Shown here in pieces: positions 1-5,110 of a DNA stretch of 5,110 nt. The translations under genes and the position numbers were made by a program. The DNA is from Anaerotignum sp. (GTDB taxonomy: Bacteria; Bacillota; Clostridia; Lachnospirales; Anaerotignaceae): assembly GCA_017442465.1 (NCBI GenBank), contig JAFRZQ010000061.1:1-5110 (forward strand). Reading direction: 5' to 3'. Position 1 is the first letter of the stretch. Every line of letters begins with the position of its first letter. A model generated the notes under the pieces. It saw only the letters and a list, made by a program, of their open reading frames with translations. It ran no database searches and was not told the origin of the DNA.

Positions 1-1
1 C

Positions 2-862
2 ATTCTCTTTGCAGAAAATCTGGATACAAAAGAACAGACCCAGCAGCTGACTTATGACCTGCAGGCGGCAGCACATATTCCTTTGTTCATCGGCATCGAC
101 GAAGAAGGCGGGCTGGTTTCCCGCCTGAACAAGAGCAATATTGAACACGAAGTATTCCCTCCTGCGGCGGAAATGGAGGATGTTTCCTGGGCAGGTACAT
201 CCATTGGCTCCAGTCTGGGAGAACTGGGCATCAATGTGGATTTTGCCCCTGTTGCTGATGTGAATACGAATCCTGATAACCCTGTCATCGGCACAAGAGC
301 TTTTTCTTCCGACCCTCAGGCGGCAGCAAGCAAGGTGGCGGAATTTATTTCTGCAATCCAGAAAATGGGTGTCAGTGCCTGTGCGAAACATTTCCCGGGA
401 CATGGGGATACAGCTATGGACAGCCATCTGGGCGAAACCTATGTGGAACATGATATGGAACGGTTGAGAAGCGTGGAATTTGTTCCTTTTGAACAGGCGA
501 TCACCGCAGGAACGGATTTCATCATGGCAGGACACATCAAAACACCTAATGCCACAACGGATGGTTTGCCTGCGACACTGTCTTCTGAAATGCTGGGCAT
601 CCTCAGAAATGACCTTGGTTTTGACGGCATTATCATTACAGATGCCATGAACATGGGGGCGATCGTAGACGCTTACGGCAGCGGCGAAAGCGCAGTTATG
701 GCGGTACAGGCAGGAGTGGATATGGTCCTGATGCCTGCAGACCTTCCCGAAGCGGCAGAAGCCCTGACAGAAGCTATCAAAAAAGGCGTGATTTCCGAGG
801 AAAGAGTGGAGGATGCCCTTTGGCGCATTTTATCGTTGAAATATGATAAAGGAATCCTGTAA
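2..862 (+). CDS. nagZ: Beta-N-acetylhexosaminidase, GH3 family NagZ type (5' end outside window)
   Basis: Family 3 glycoside hydrolase that removes terminal N-acetylglucosamine from peptidoglycan fragments during wall turnover and recycling. The frame is open from base 2, so the start lies upstream; 286 residues are visible and about 60-120 N-terminal residues are probably missing. Seen directly: GIDEEGG (92-112), a substrate-pocket motif; KHFPGHGDT (386-412) followed by DSH (419-427), the flexible loop whose Asp/His pair serves as the unusual general acid/base in NagZ enzymes; and ITDAMNM, whose Asp codon at 641-643 is the expected nucleophile. The protein ends in LKYDKGIL, as single-domain NagZ enzymes do, so there is no second GH3 domain. 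Because the N-terminus is missing, a signal peptide or lipobox cannot be judged, and cytoplasmic versus exported location is open. The TTG at 83 is an internal Leu codon, not a start. All catalytic motifs are intact. Beta-glucosidase specificity is less likely given the KHFPGHGDT..DSH motif. Confidence 0.93.
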   Translation: MLFAENLDTKEQTQQLTYDLQAAAHIPLFIGIDEEGGLVSRLNKSNIEHEVFPPAAEMEDVSWAGTSIGSSLGELGINVDFAPVADVNTNPDNPVIGTRAFSSDPQAAASKVAEFISAIQKMGVSACAKHFPGHGDTAMDSHLGETYVEHDMERLRSVEFVPFEQAITAGTDFIMAGHIKTPNATTDGLPATLSSEMLGILRNDLGFDGIIITDAMNMGAIVDAYGSGESAVMAVQAGVDMVLMPADLPEAAEALTEAIKKGVISEERVEDALWRILSLKYDKGIL

Positions 863-869
863 AACAGGA
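855..869 (+). other. Small hairpin overlapping the nagZ stop codon
   Basis: TCCTGT (855-860) and ACAGGA (864-869) form a perfect 6-bp stem with a 3-nt loop that includes part of the TAA stop (860-862). It is followed by GAAAATG rather than a T tract, so it is not a convincing intrinsic terminator. It may merely protect the 3' end of the message, or be chance. Confidence 0.35.
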
Positions 870-873
870 GAAA
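869..873. repeat. Left copy of putative target-site duplication AGAAA
   Basis: AGAAA lies immediately outside the left terminal repeat ATGAAAGTC and is identical to 1040-1044, immediately outside the right terminal repeat. It is short and A-rich, so chance is possible. Confidence 0.5.
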
Positions 874-879
874 ATGAAA

Positions 880-915
880 GTCGATTGCTTCATGCGTTGC
901 ATTCTCGCAATCGAC
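880..915. repeat. Left subterminal hairpin of the element
   Basis: GTCGATTGC (880-888) and GCAATCGAC (907-915) are perfect 9-bp arms around an 18-nt loop. That loop itself holds a smaller stem, ATGC (892-895) with GCAT (899-902). GCAATCG occurs again at 963-969, so the left arm has an alternative partner about 55 bases further on. Confidence 0.75.
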
Positions 916-968
916 GCCTGATTCGCAAATCGCTCTGCTTCGCATAGCTTTTTGGCTCATCAGCAATC

Positions 969-1033
969 GTCCGTCCAATACAAGCAAATTTTTGTAAGCT
1001 AGCTCACAAAAAAATTGCTTGTGCAGTACGGAC
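969..1033. repeat. Right long imperfect hairpin of the element
   Basis: Three stem segments nest: GTCCGT (969-974) with ACGGAC (1028-1033); ACAAGCAA (980-987) with TTGCTTGT (1015-1022); and TTTTTGT (989-995) with ACAAAAA (1006-1012). That gives 21 Watson-Crick pairs around a 10-nt loop containing the palindrome AGCTAGCT (997-1004). A roughly 5 by 5 internal loop separates the first two segments. No T tract follows on the + strand, so it is not a standard intrinsic terminator, although it may slow readthrough from nagZ. Confidence 0.7.
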
Positions 1034-1039
1034 TTTCAT

Positions 1040-1044
1040 AGAAA
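1040..1044. repeat. Right copy of putative target-site duplication AGAAA
   Basis: AGAAA follows GACTTTCAT directly and matches 869-873. It sits only five bases before the -35 box of the rel promoter, so the element, if inserted, landed just upstream of that promoter without breaking it. Confidence 0.5.
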
Positions 1045-1048
1045 TTTC

Positions 1049-1077
1049 TTGAAAATATACATGTGAAAATGTATAAT
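1049..1077 (+). promoter_or_regulatory. Sigma-A (housekeeping) promoter for rel
   Basis: TTGAAA (-35, 1049-1054) and TATAAT (-10, 1072-1077) are separated by exactly 17 bases. This differs from the consensus at one position only. Transcription would begin near 1083-1086, giving an AU-rich leader of about 60 nt before the rel start at 1144. It probably drives rel, dtd and the hemZ-like gene together, since no other good promoter or terminator is seen between them. Confidence 0.85.
1056..1075. promoter_or_regulatory. Inverted repeat inside the promoter, possible operator
   Basis: TATACAT (1056-1062) and ATGTATA (1069-1075) are perfect 7-bp arms spaced by GTGAAA. The right arm covers the first four bases of the -10 box, so a dimeric regulator bound here would block RNA polymerase. 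A third related half-site, TACAT, lies at 1078-1082 and pairs with ATGTA (1069-1073). AT-rich promoters give such dyads by chance fairly often, and no known operator is recognised. Confidence 0.4.
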
Positions 1078-1130
1078 TACATTTATAATCTTTTTTTCGA
1101 CAAAAGAAAAAATATACTTTAAGAATAAGA

Positions 1131-1137
1131 GGAGGTG
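1131..1137 (+). promoter_or_regulatory. Extended Shine-Dalgarno of rel that decides the start
   Basis: GGAGGTG matches the anti-Shine-Dalgarno strongly. In-frame start candidates are GTG 1135 (inside the site), ATG 1138 (2 nt after GGAGG) and ATG 1144 (8 nt after GGAGG). Only 1144 has a workable spacing. Starting there also puts the hydrolase and guanine-contact residues at the same numbers as in the well-studied streptococcal Rel. Confidence 0.85.
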
Positions 1138-1143
1138 ATGAGT

Positions 1144-3387
1144 ATGGTACCAGTAGAAGAACAACTGTATCTGGAACTGATTGAAAAAATTAAAACCTAT
1201 CATCCGTCCAGCGATTTTTCCATGGTGGAAAAGGCTTATAAGCTGGCGGTGGATGCACATAAAGATCAGAAAAGAAAATCCGGTGAACCATATATCATCC
1301 ATCCTTTGAAAGTGGCATATATCCTGGCGGAATTAGAACTGGATATGGAATCCATCGTGGCAGGCATCCTGCATGACATCATCGAGGACACAGAATACAG
1401 CTATGAAGATATCTCCAATATGTTCAGCGAAGAGATCGCTGCACTGGTAGATGGCGTTACAAAACTGGGTAAGCTGTCCTATACGACGAAGGAAGAAGTG
1501 CAGGCAGAAAACTACCGTAAGATGTTCCTGGCCATGGCAAAGGATATCCGTGTAATTTTGATCAAACTGGCGGACAGGCTGCACAATATGCGTACCCTGA
1601 ACTATATGAAGCCGGAAAAACAGAAGGAAAAGGCACAGGAAACTTTAGATATCTATGCCCCTCTGGCGCATCGTCTGGGTATCTCCAAAATCCGTTCCGA
1701 AATGGAAGATCTGTGTTTCAAATATCTGGATCCTGACGCATTCTTCGATCTGGCAACAAAGATCGAGCGTAAGAAAGAAGAACGCGACGAATTTGTACAG
1801 GATATCGTAAAGGAACTGCAGAAAAAAATGGACGAAGCCGGCATCAAAGGCAAGGTCTACGGCAGAACAAAGCATTTCTTCAGTATCTACAAGAAGATGG
1901 TCAACCAGAACAAAACCATGGATCAGATCTATGACCTGTTTGCCATCCGCGCACTGGTGGATAATGTAAAGGACTGCTATGCTGTTCTGGGTATCGTGCA
2001 TACCATGTATACCCCTATGCCCGGCCGTTTCAAGGACTATATCGCCATGCCCAAGCCCAATATGTATCAGTCCCTGCATAACTCGCTGATCGGCCCGAAT
2101 GGTCAGGTCTTTGAAGTGCAGATCAGAACATGGGAAATGCATCGTACCAGTGAATACGGTATCGCTGCCCACTGGAAATACAAAGAAGGCAAGGCAAACG
2201 AAAAGGGCAATAAGGCGACCAGAAGAGATGAAGAAAAACTGGCATGGCTGCGTCAGATCATGGAATGGCAGCAGGATATGGCAGATAATAAAGAATATCT
2301 GGATACTCTGAAGCAGGACTTCAATATCTTCTCTACACAGGTGTATGCATTTACACCCCAGGGCGATGTTATCCAGCTGACAAAGGATTCCACACCCATC
2401 GACTTTGCATATATGATCCATACAGCTGTCGGCAATAAGATGGTCGGCGCAAGGGTCAATAATAAGATCGTTCCCATCGATCACAGGATCCAGAATGGGG
2501 ATATCGTTGAGATCATTACTTCCCAGAACTCCAAGGGGCCTAACAGAGACTGGCTGAATCTGGTCAAATCTGCTCAGGCCAGAACCAAGATCAAACAGTG
2601 GTTCAAGAAGGAGGAAAAGGAAGAAAATATCATCCGCGGCCGTGAAATGGTTCTGGCGGATATCAAGAAAAAAGGCTTCCAGCCAAATGACCTGCTGCGT
2701 CCCGAATGGATGGAGATTGTTTATGTAAAATACGATTTCAAGACATGGGATGCCCTCCTTGCTGCTGTTGGCTACGGCGGGCTGAAGGAAGGTCAGGTCG
2801 TAAATCGTCTGAAGGACGAATATCTGAAAGAAAAACGTAAAACACAGACTGCCGAAGATGTGCTGAAAGACTTTGAAAAGACCATCGACGACAAACCTGT
2901 GAAAAAACATAAAAGCAAGAGCGGTATCGTGGTGGAAGGTATCGGCGATGTTGCCGTGCGTTTCTCCAAATGCTGCAGCCCTGTTCCCGGGGATGAGATC
3001 GTTGGCTTTGTAACAAGAGGCCGCGGTGTTACTATCCACCGCACAGACTGTATCAATGTCATCAATCTGAGTAATGAGGAAAGAGGCAGACTGATCAATG
3101 CAGAATGGGATACACAGTTTGCAAAAGGGGATGCCAATACCTCTTATCTGGCAGAACTGCGCATTACCTGTAATGACAGGGTGGGTCTGATCCTGGAAAT
3201 CAGCCGTCAGCTGGCGGATGACGATATTTCCGTAAAAGGCTTTAATGTAAGAACGACAAAGGATCTGCTGGCGATCATGAACGTTACCATTGAAATCAAG
3301 ACAAAGGAACAGCTGGAACGCGTGGTAACACGACTGAAGAATCTGAAGGATGTCGTAGAGGTAGAACGTGTTTCCGGATTGGGTTAA
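1144..3387 (+). CDS. relA: Bifunctional (p)ppGpp synthetase/hydrolase (Rel/SpoT, RSH family)
   Basis: Long RSH enzyme of 747 residues, full length for the family, which makes and degrades the stringent-response alarmone (p)ppGpp in the cytoplasm and at stalled ribosomes. Hydrolase HD domain: His53, His77-Asp78 and Asp144 (in ADRLHN) form the expected Mn-binding set. Synthetase domain: YGRTKH with Arg241, catalytic Asp264 in DLFAIR, RFKD at 295-298, and Glu324 in EVQIRT. The RxKD form (rather than ExDD of hydrolase-dead RelA) marks a two-way enzyme. A TGS domain starts near 400 (VYAFTPQGD), followed by a helical region, a zinc-finger-like region with Cys610, Cys611, His632 and Cys636, and a C-terminal ACT domain from about 668. 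Small departures from what I expect are YGRTKH for YGRPKH and YQSLHNSL for YQSLHTTV. It heads a probable operon with dtd 20 nt downstream. In Bacillus the same protein is often called relA or rel. Confidence 0.97.
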   Translation: MVPVEEQLYLELIEKIKTYHPSSDFSMVEKAYKLAVDAHKDQKRKSGEPYIIHPLKVAYILAELELDMESIVAGILHDIIEDTEYSYEDISNMFSEEIAALVDGVTKLGKLSYTTKEEVQAENYRKMFLAMAKDIRVILIKLADRLHNMRTLNYMKPEKQKEKAQETLDIYAPLAHRLGISKIRSEMEDLCFKYLDPDAFFDLATKIERKKEERDEFVQDIVKELQKKMDEAGIKGKVYGRTKHFFSIYKKMVNQNKTMDQIYDLFAIRALVDNVKDCYAVLGIVHTMYTPMPGRFKDYIAMPKPNMYQSLHNSLIGPNGQVFEVQIRTWEMHRTSEYGIAAHWKYKEGKANEKGNKATRRDEEKLAWLRQIMEWQQDMADNKEYLDTLKQDFNIFSTQVYAFTPQGDVIQLTKDSTPIDFAYMIHTAVGNKMVGARVNNKIVPIDHRIQNGDIVEIITSQNSKGPNRDWLNLVKSAQARTKIKQWFKKEEKEENIIRGREMVLADIKKKGFQPNDLLRPEWMEIVYVKYDFKTWDALLAAVGYGGLKEGQVVNRLKDEYLKEKRKTQTAEDVLKDFEKTIDDKPVKKHKSKSGIVVEGIGDVAVRFSKCCSPVPGDEIVGFVTRGRGVTIHRTDCINVINLSNEERGRLINAEWDTQFAKGDANTSYLAELRITCNDRVGLILEISRQLADDDISVKGFNVRTTKDLLAIMNVTIEIKTKEQLERVVTRLKNLKDVVEVERVSGLG

Positions 3388-3397
3388 ACATATTTTT

Positions 3398-3402
3398 GGA
3401 GG
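3398..3402 (+). promoter_or_regulatory. Ribosome binding site of dtd
   Basis: GGAGG ends 5 nt before ATG 3408. It lies in the 20-nt gap after the rel stop. It settles the start at 3408; an in-frame TTG at 3396 overlaps the site and would add four residues (MEEE) absent from the family. Confidence 0.85.
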
Positions 3403-3407
3403 AAGAG

Positions 3408-3860
3408 ATGAGAGCAGTATTACAGAGAGTAACAGAAGCAAGCGTAACCATCGATGGTCAGGTCGTAGGGGAAATCGGCAAGGGCATCATGGTGCTGTTT
3501 GGTATGCTGGGTACAGATACAGACAAAACCATCGACTATATGCTGGATAAAGTGATCAACCTGCGTATTTTTGAAGACGAAAACGGCAAAATGAACCTGT
3601 CCCTGATGGACATTGAGGGTGAACTTCTTATTGTGCCTAACTTCACACTGTACGGTGATGCAAGAAAAGGCAGACGCCCCGGCTACAGCGGCGGCGCAGC
3701 ACCCGAAATCGCTACAGAGCTGTTCGATAAACTGTGCGCAAAAGCGCAGACACTGGGTATCAAAAAAGTGGCTACAGGTGTATTCCAGGCAGATATGAAG
3801 GTTGCACTGGTAAACGATGGCCCTGTGACACTGCTGTTAGACAGTGAAAAACTGTTCTGA
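3408..3860 (+). CDS. dtd: D-aminoacyl-tRNA deacylase
   Basis: Cytoplasmic homodimeric editing enzyme that hydrolyses D-amino acids (and mischarged glycine) from tRNA, keeping them out of proteins. At 150 residues it is the normal family length, starting MRAVLQRVTEASV as usual. Seen: GKMNLSL, the TLYGDARKGRRP stretch with the conserved Thr80, and NDGPVT with Gly138-Pro139, the Gly-cisPro element that reaches into the partner active site and excludes L-aminoacyl substrates. Odd point: the usual Ser-Gln before Phe-Thr (SQFT, residues 77-80) is Pro-Asn here (PNFT), and GVFQADM replaces the usual GxFGADM or GxFAADM. Thr80 and the Gly-Pro pair are intact, so activity is likely kept. The rel-dtd pairing is common in Firmicutes and supports the call. 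The stop overlaps the next start by one base. Confidence 0.95.
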   Translation: MRAVLQRVTEASVTIDGQVVGEIGKGIMVLFGMLGTDTDKTIDYMLDKVINLRIFEDENGKMNLSLMDIEGELLIVPNFTLYGDARKGRRPGYSGGAAPEIATELFDKLCAKAQTLGIKKVATGVFQADMKVALVNDGPVTLLLDSEKLF

Positions 3861-5110
3861 TGCTTATGGATACAGATATGATTTATTATGTCCTCAGTGG
3901 ACACGAACTGCAGAATGATGTGCAGACAATGATTCAGGTTTTCCTTGCAAACCGTCACTATACTCGTACAGAGGAAGTGACAGATGCGGAAATCACTGTA
4001 AAAAGCGAAATGAAAAAAGGCATTGCTTCGGCAATGCTTTATCGCCGTGGAGAGAAAGTTTCTGAATGGTCTATGGAGTATGACGAAGCGGCTCTTACAG
4101 ATAAGGAACAGAAACGCATCATCAAGCGTACGATTTACGAACTTCTGATGAAAGAAACCGGCATCCGTCCCCAGTGGGGTCTGCTGACAGGCGTTCGTCC
4201 TGCGAAACTGGTCAGCATCATGCTGGAAGAAGGCAAGTCTGACGAAGAATGTATGCGTTTCCTGACAGAGGATTACCTTGTGATGGAGCATAAGGCGGAA
4301 CTGGCAGTGAAGGTCGCCAAGGCGGAGCAGAAGATCCTTTCCGGGAATAAACCCGAAGAAATCAGCCTCTATATCGGCATTCCTTTTTGCCCGACCAGAT
4401 GTCTGTACTGCTCCTTTACGGCATATCCTCTGCATCAGTATAAAAACAGAGTGGACGAATATCTGGATGCCATGTTCAAGGAACTGGACTGGCTGGCGGC
4501 TTACAGCAAAAACTTCATTATGAAAAACATCTATATCGGCGGCGGCACGCCCACTTCCCTCAACGAAGCACAGCTGGAACGTCTGCTGAAAAAAGTGGAG
4601 GAACTGTTCCACCCCGATGAAAATATGGAATATACTGTGGAAGCAGGGCGCCCTGATACCATCACCAGAGAAAAACTCCGCCTGATGAAGGAATACCGTG
4701 TGAACCGCATTTCCATCAACCCTCAGACCATGAATGATAAAACACTGATGGCTGTAGGCAGAAAACACAGTGTGGATGACATCCGCCGTGTGTTCTGGGA
4801 AGCAAGGGAAGAAGGTCATGAAAACATCAATATGGACCTGATCCTTGGTCTGCCCGGAGAAAACGCGGAAGATGTACGCAATACCATGGAAGAGATCATG
4901 AAGCTGGAACCCGATAACGTGACGGTGCATACCCTTGCGGTAAAACGTGCATCCCGTCTGCGTGAAGAACTGGACCAGCACGACATGACTACAGCGGATA
5001 CGCTGGAAGCAATGTTGGATATTGCTGCGGAATATGCGGAAAAAATGGGCATGGAGCCCTATTATATGTACCGCCAGAAAAATATGGTGGGGAATTTTGA
5101 AAACGTTGGA
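3860..5110 (+). CDS. hemZ: HemZ-family radical SAM protein (coproporphyrinogen dehydrogenase-like), 3' end outside window
   Basis: The frame runs from ATG 3860 to the window edge without a stop, giving 417 residues; the family is near 480-500, so roughly 70-90 are missing. Residues 1-170 are the HemZ-specific N-terminal region (LLTGVRPAKL near 108-117). The radical SAM core follows: PFCPTRCLYC with Cys177, Cys181 and Cys184 binding the [4Fe-4S] cluster, GGGTPT at 227-232 for SAM binding, EAGRPDT at 261-267, and DLILGLPGE at 326-334. The visible end YRQKNMVGNFENVG (404-417) is typical of clostridial HemZ. It lacks the fourth Cys of HemN (CxxxCxxCxC). The family is annotated as anaerobic coproporphyrinogen III oxidation in heme synthesis, but that role is less well supported in clostridia, so the reaction is inferred. 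ATG 3860 overlaps the dtd stop (TGATG), suggesting translational coupling. ATG 3878, giving MIYYVLSGHELQ, is a credible alternative start. Confidence 0.9.
   Translation, partial: MLMDTDMIYYVLSGHELQNDVQTMIQVFLANRHYTRTEEVTDAEITVKSEMKKGIASAMLYRRGEKVSEWSMEYDEAALTDKEQKRIIKRTIYELLMKETGIRPQWGLLTGVRPAKLVSIMLEEGKSDEECMRFLTEDYLVMEHKAELAVKVAKAEQKILSGNKPEEISLYIGIPFCPTRCLYCSFTAYPLHQYKNRVDEYLDAMFKELDWLAAYSKNFIMKNIYIGGGTPTSLNEAQLERLLKKVEELFHPDENMEYTVEAGRPDTITREKLRLMKEYRVNRISINPQTMNDKTLMAVGRKHSVDDIRRVFWEAREEGHENINMDLILGLPGENAEDVRNTMEEIMKLEPDNVTVHTLAVKRASRLREELDQHDMTTADTLEAMLDIAAEYAEKMGMEPYYMYRQKNMVGNFENVG

Larger units (their letters stand above)
874..1039. mobile_element. MITE-like 166-bp element with 9-bp terminal inverted repeats
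   Basis: The stretch starts with ATGAAAGTC (874-882) and ends with its exact reverse complement GACTTTCAT (1031-1039). It is flanked on both sides by the same 5 bases, AGAAA (869-873 and 1040-1044), as expected for a target-site duplication. The inside is largely self-complementary: a 9-bp hairpin next to the left end (880-915), a weaker imperfect fold in the middle (916-964), and a long imperfect hairpin next to the right end (969-1033). The last three bases of each terminal repeat (GTC/GAC) are also the base of the neighbouring hairpin, so long-range pairing of the ends competes with the local hairpins. No credible protein is encoded. Small size, matched ends, flanking duplication and no transposase fit a miniature inverted-repeat element moved in trans; the mobilising family cannot be named. 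The A-rich flank makes the 5-bp duplication only moderately strong evidence. Confidence 0.6.

Noticed and set aside
83..85. TTG as the start of the nagZ-like gene
   Set aside because: The frame stays open upstream to base 2 and encodes expected family sequence (ILFAENLDT near the edge), so this is an internal Leu codon.
874..921. Short + strand frame MKVDCFMRCILAIDA with AGGAG just upstream
   Set aside because: The ATG is part of the terminal inverted repeat, the spacing from AGGAG is only 3 nt, and most of the 15 codons lie in a palindromic hairpin. A leader peptide is not supported.
673..987. Minus-strand frame of 104 residues crossing the nagZ end and the repeat element
   Set aside because: It begins inside the hairpin-rich element and runs into the antisense of nagZ; no family resemblance and no good ribosome binding site. 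It would be an easy misannotation of the repeat.
969..1039. Long hairpin as intrinsic terminator of nagZ
   Set aside because: There is no T tract after the 3' arm on the + strand, and the stem is interrupted by a large internal loop. It is better explained as part of the repeat element.
1092..1112. TTTTTTC / GAAAAAA inverted repeat in the rel leader as an attenuator or terminator
   Set aside because: The stem is almost all A-T with a 7-nt loop and no following T tract; it is too weak to act as a terminator and is explained by local AT-richness.
1097..1126. Second promoter with TCGACA and TAAGAA
   Set aside because: The -10 is poor and transcription would start at or inside the ribosome binding site of rel, leaving no usable leader. 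The promoter at 1049-1077 is far better.
1645..3441. 598-residue open frame on the minus strand opposite rel
   Set aside because: It lies entirely against a clearly identified Rel gene and translates to a Phe/Cys/His-rich, domain-free sequence. Such long antisense frames arise from the codon bias of the sense gene.
3683..4981. 432-residue open frame on the minus strand opposite dtd and the hemZ-like gene
   Set aside because: Its composition is Phe/His-rich with no recognisable motif, and the sense strand holds two confidently identified genes. It is an antisense shadow.

Overview
The window comes from a low-to-mid GC Gram-positive anaerobe, most likely a member of Clostridia close to Lachnospirales. 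The evidence is the gene order (bifunctional Rel, then D-aminoacyl-tRNA deacylase, then a HemZ-type radical SAM protein), strong GGAGG ribosome binding sites, a consensus sigma-A promoter, and the protein sequences. The genus cannot be fixed from sequence alone. All four genes are on the + strand and both ends of the window cut a gene.

Layout. Positions 2-862 hold the C-terminal 286 residues of a single-domain family 3 glycoside hydrolase of the NagZ type (peptidoglycan recycling). Positions 863-1143 are non-coding. Most of this gap (874-1039) is a compact 166-bp element with perfect 9-bp terminal inverted repeats, flanked by a perfect 5-bp direct repeat (AGAAA) and built from internal hairpins, which looks like a MITE or similar small mobile repeat. 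Directly after it is a near-perfect sigma-A promoter (TTGAAA, 17 bp, TATAAT) whose spacer and -10 carry a 7-bp-arm inverted repeat that could be an operator. Positions 1144-3387 encode a full-length bifunctional (p)ppGpp synthetase/hydrolase of 747 residues. Positions 3408-3860 encode a 150-residue D-aminoacyl-tRNA deacylase. Positions 3860-5110 encode the first 417 residues of a HemZ-family radical SAM protein, whose C-terminus lies beyond the window.

How they fit together. rel, dtd and hemZ are tightly packed (20-nt gap, then a 1-nt stop/start overlap) and are probably one transcript from the promoter at 1049-1077. The shared theme of the first two is translation quality and amino-acid stress; the physiological substrate of clostridial HemZ proteins is less certain. 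nagZ appears to belong to a separate upstream unit, separated from rel by the mobile-looking repeat.

No undescribed multi-gene system is visible: the genes are housekeeping families. The parts of real interest are the small repeat element, the dyad inside the rel promoter, and an unusual Pro-Asn in place of Ser-Gln in the active-site motif of the deacylase.
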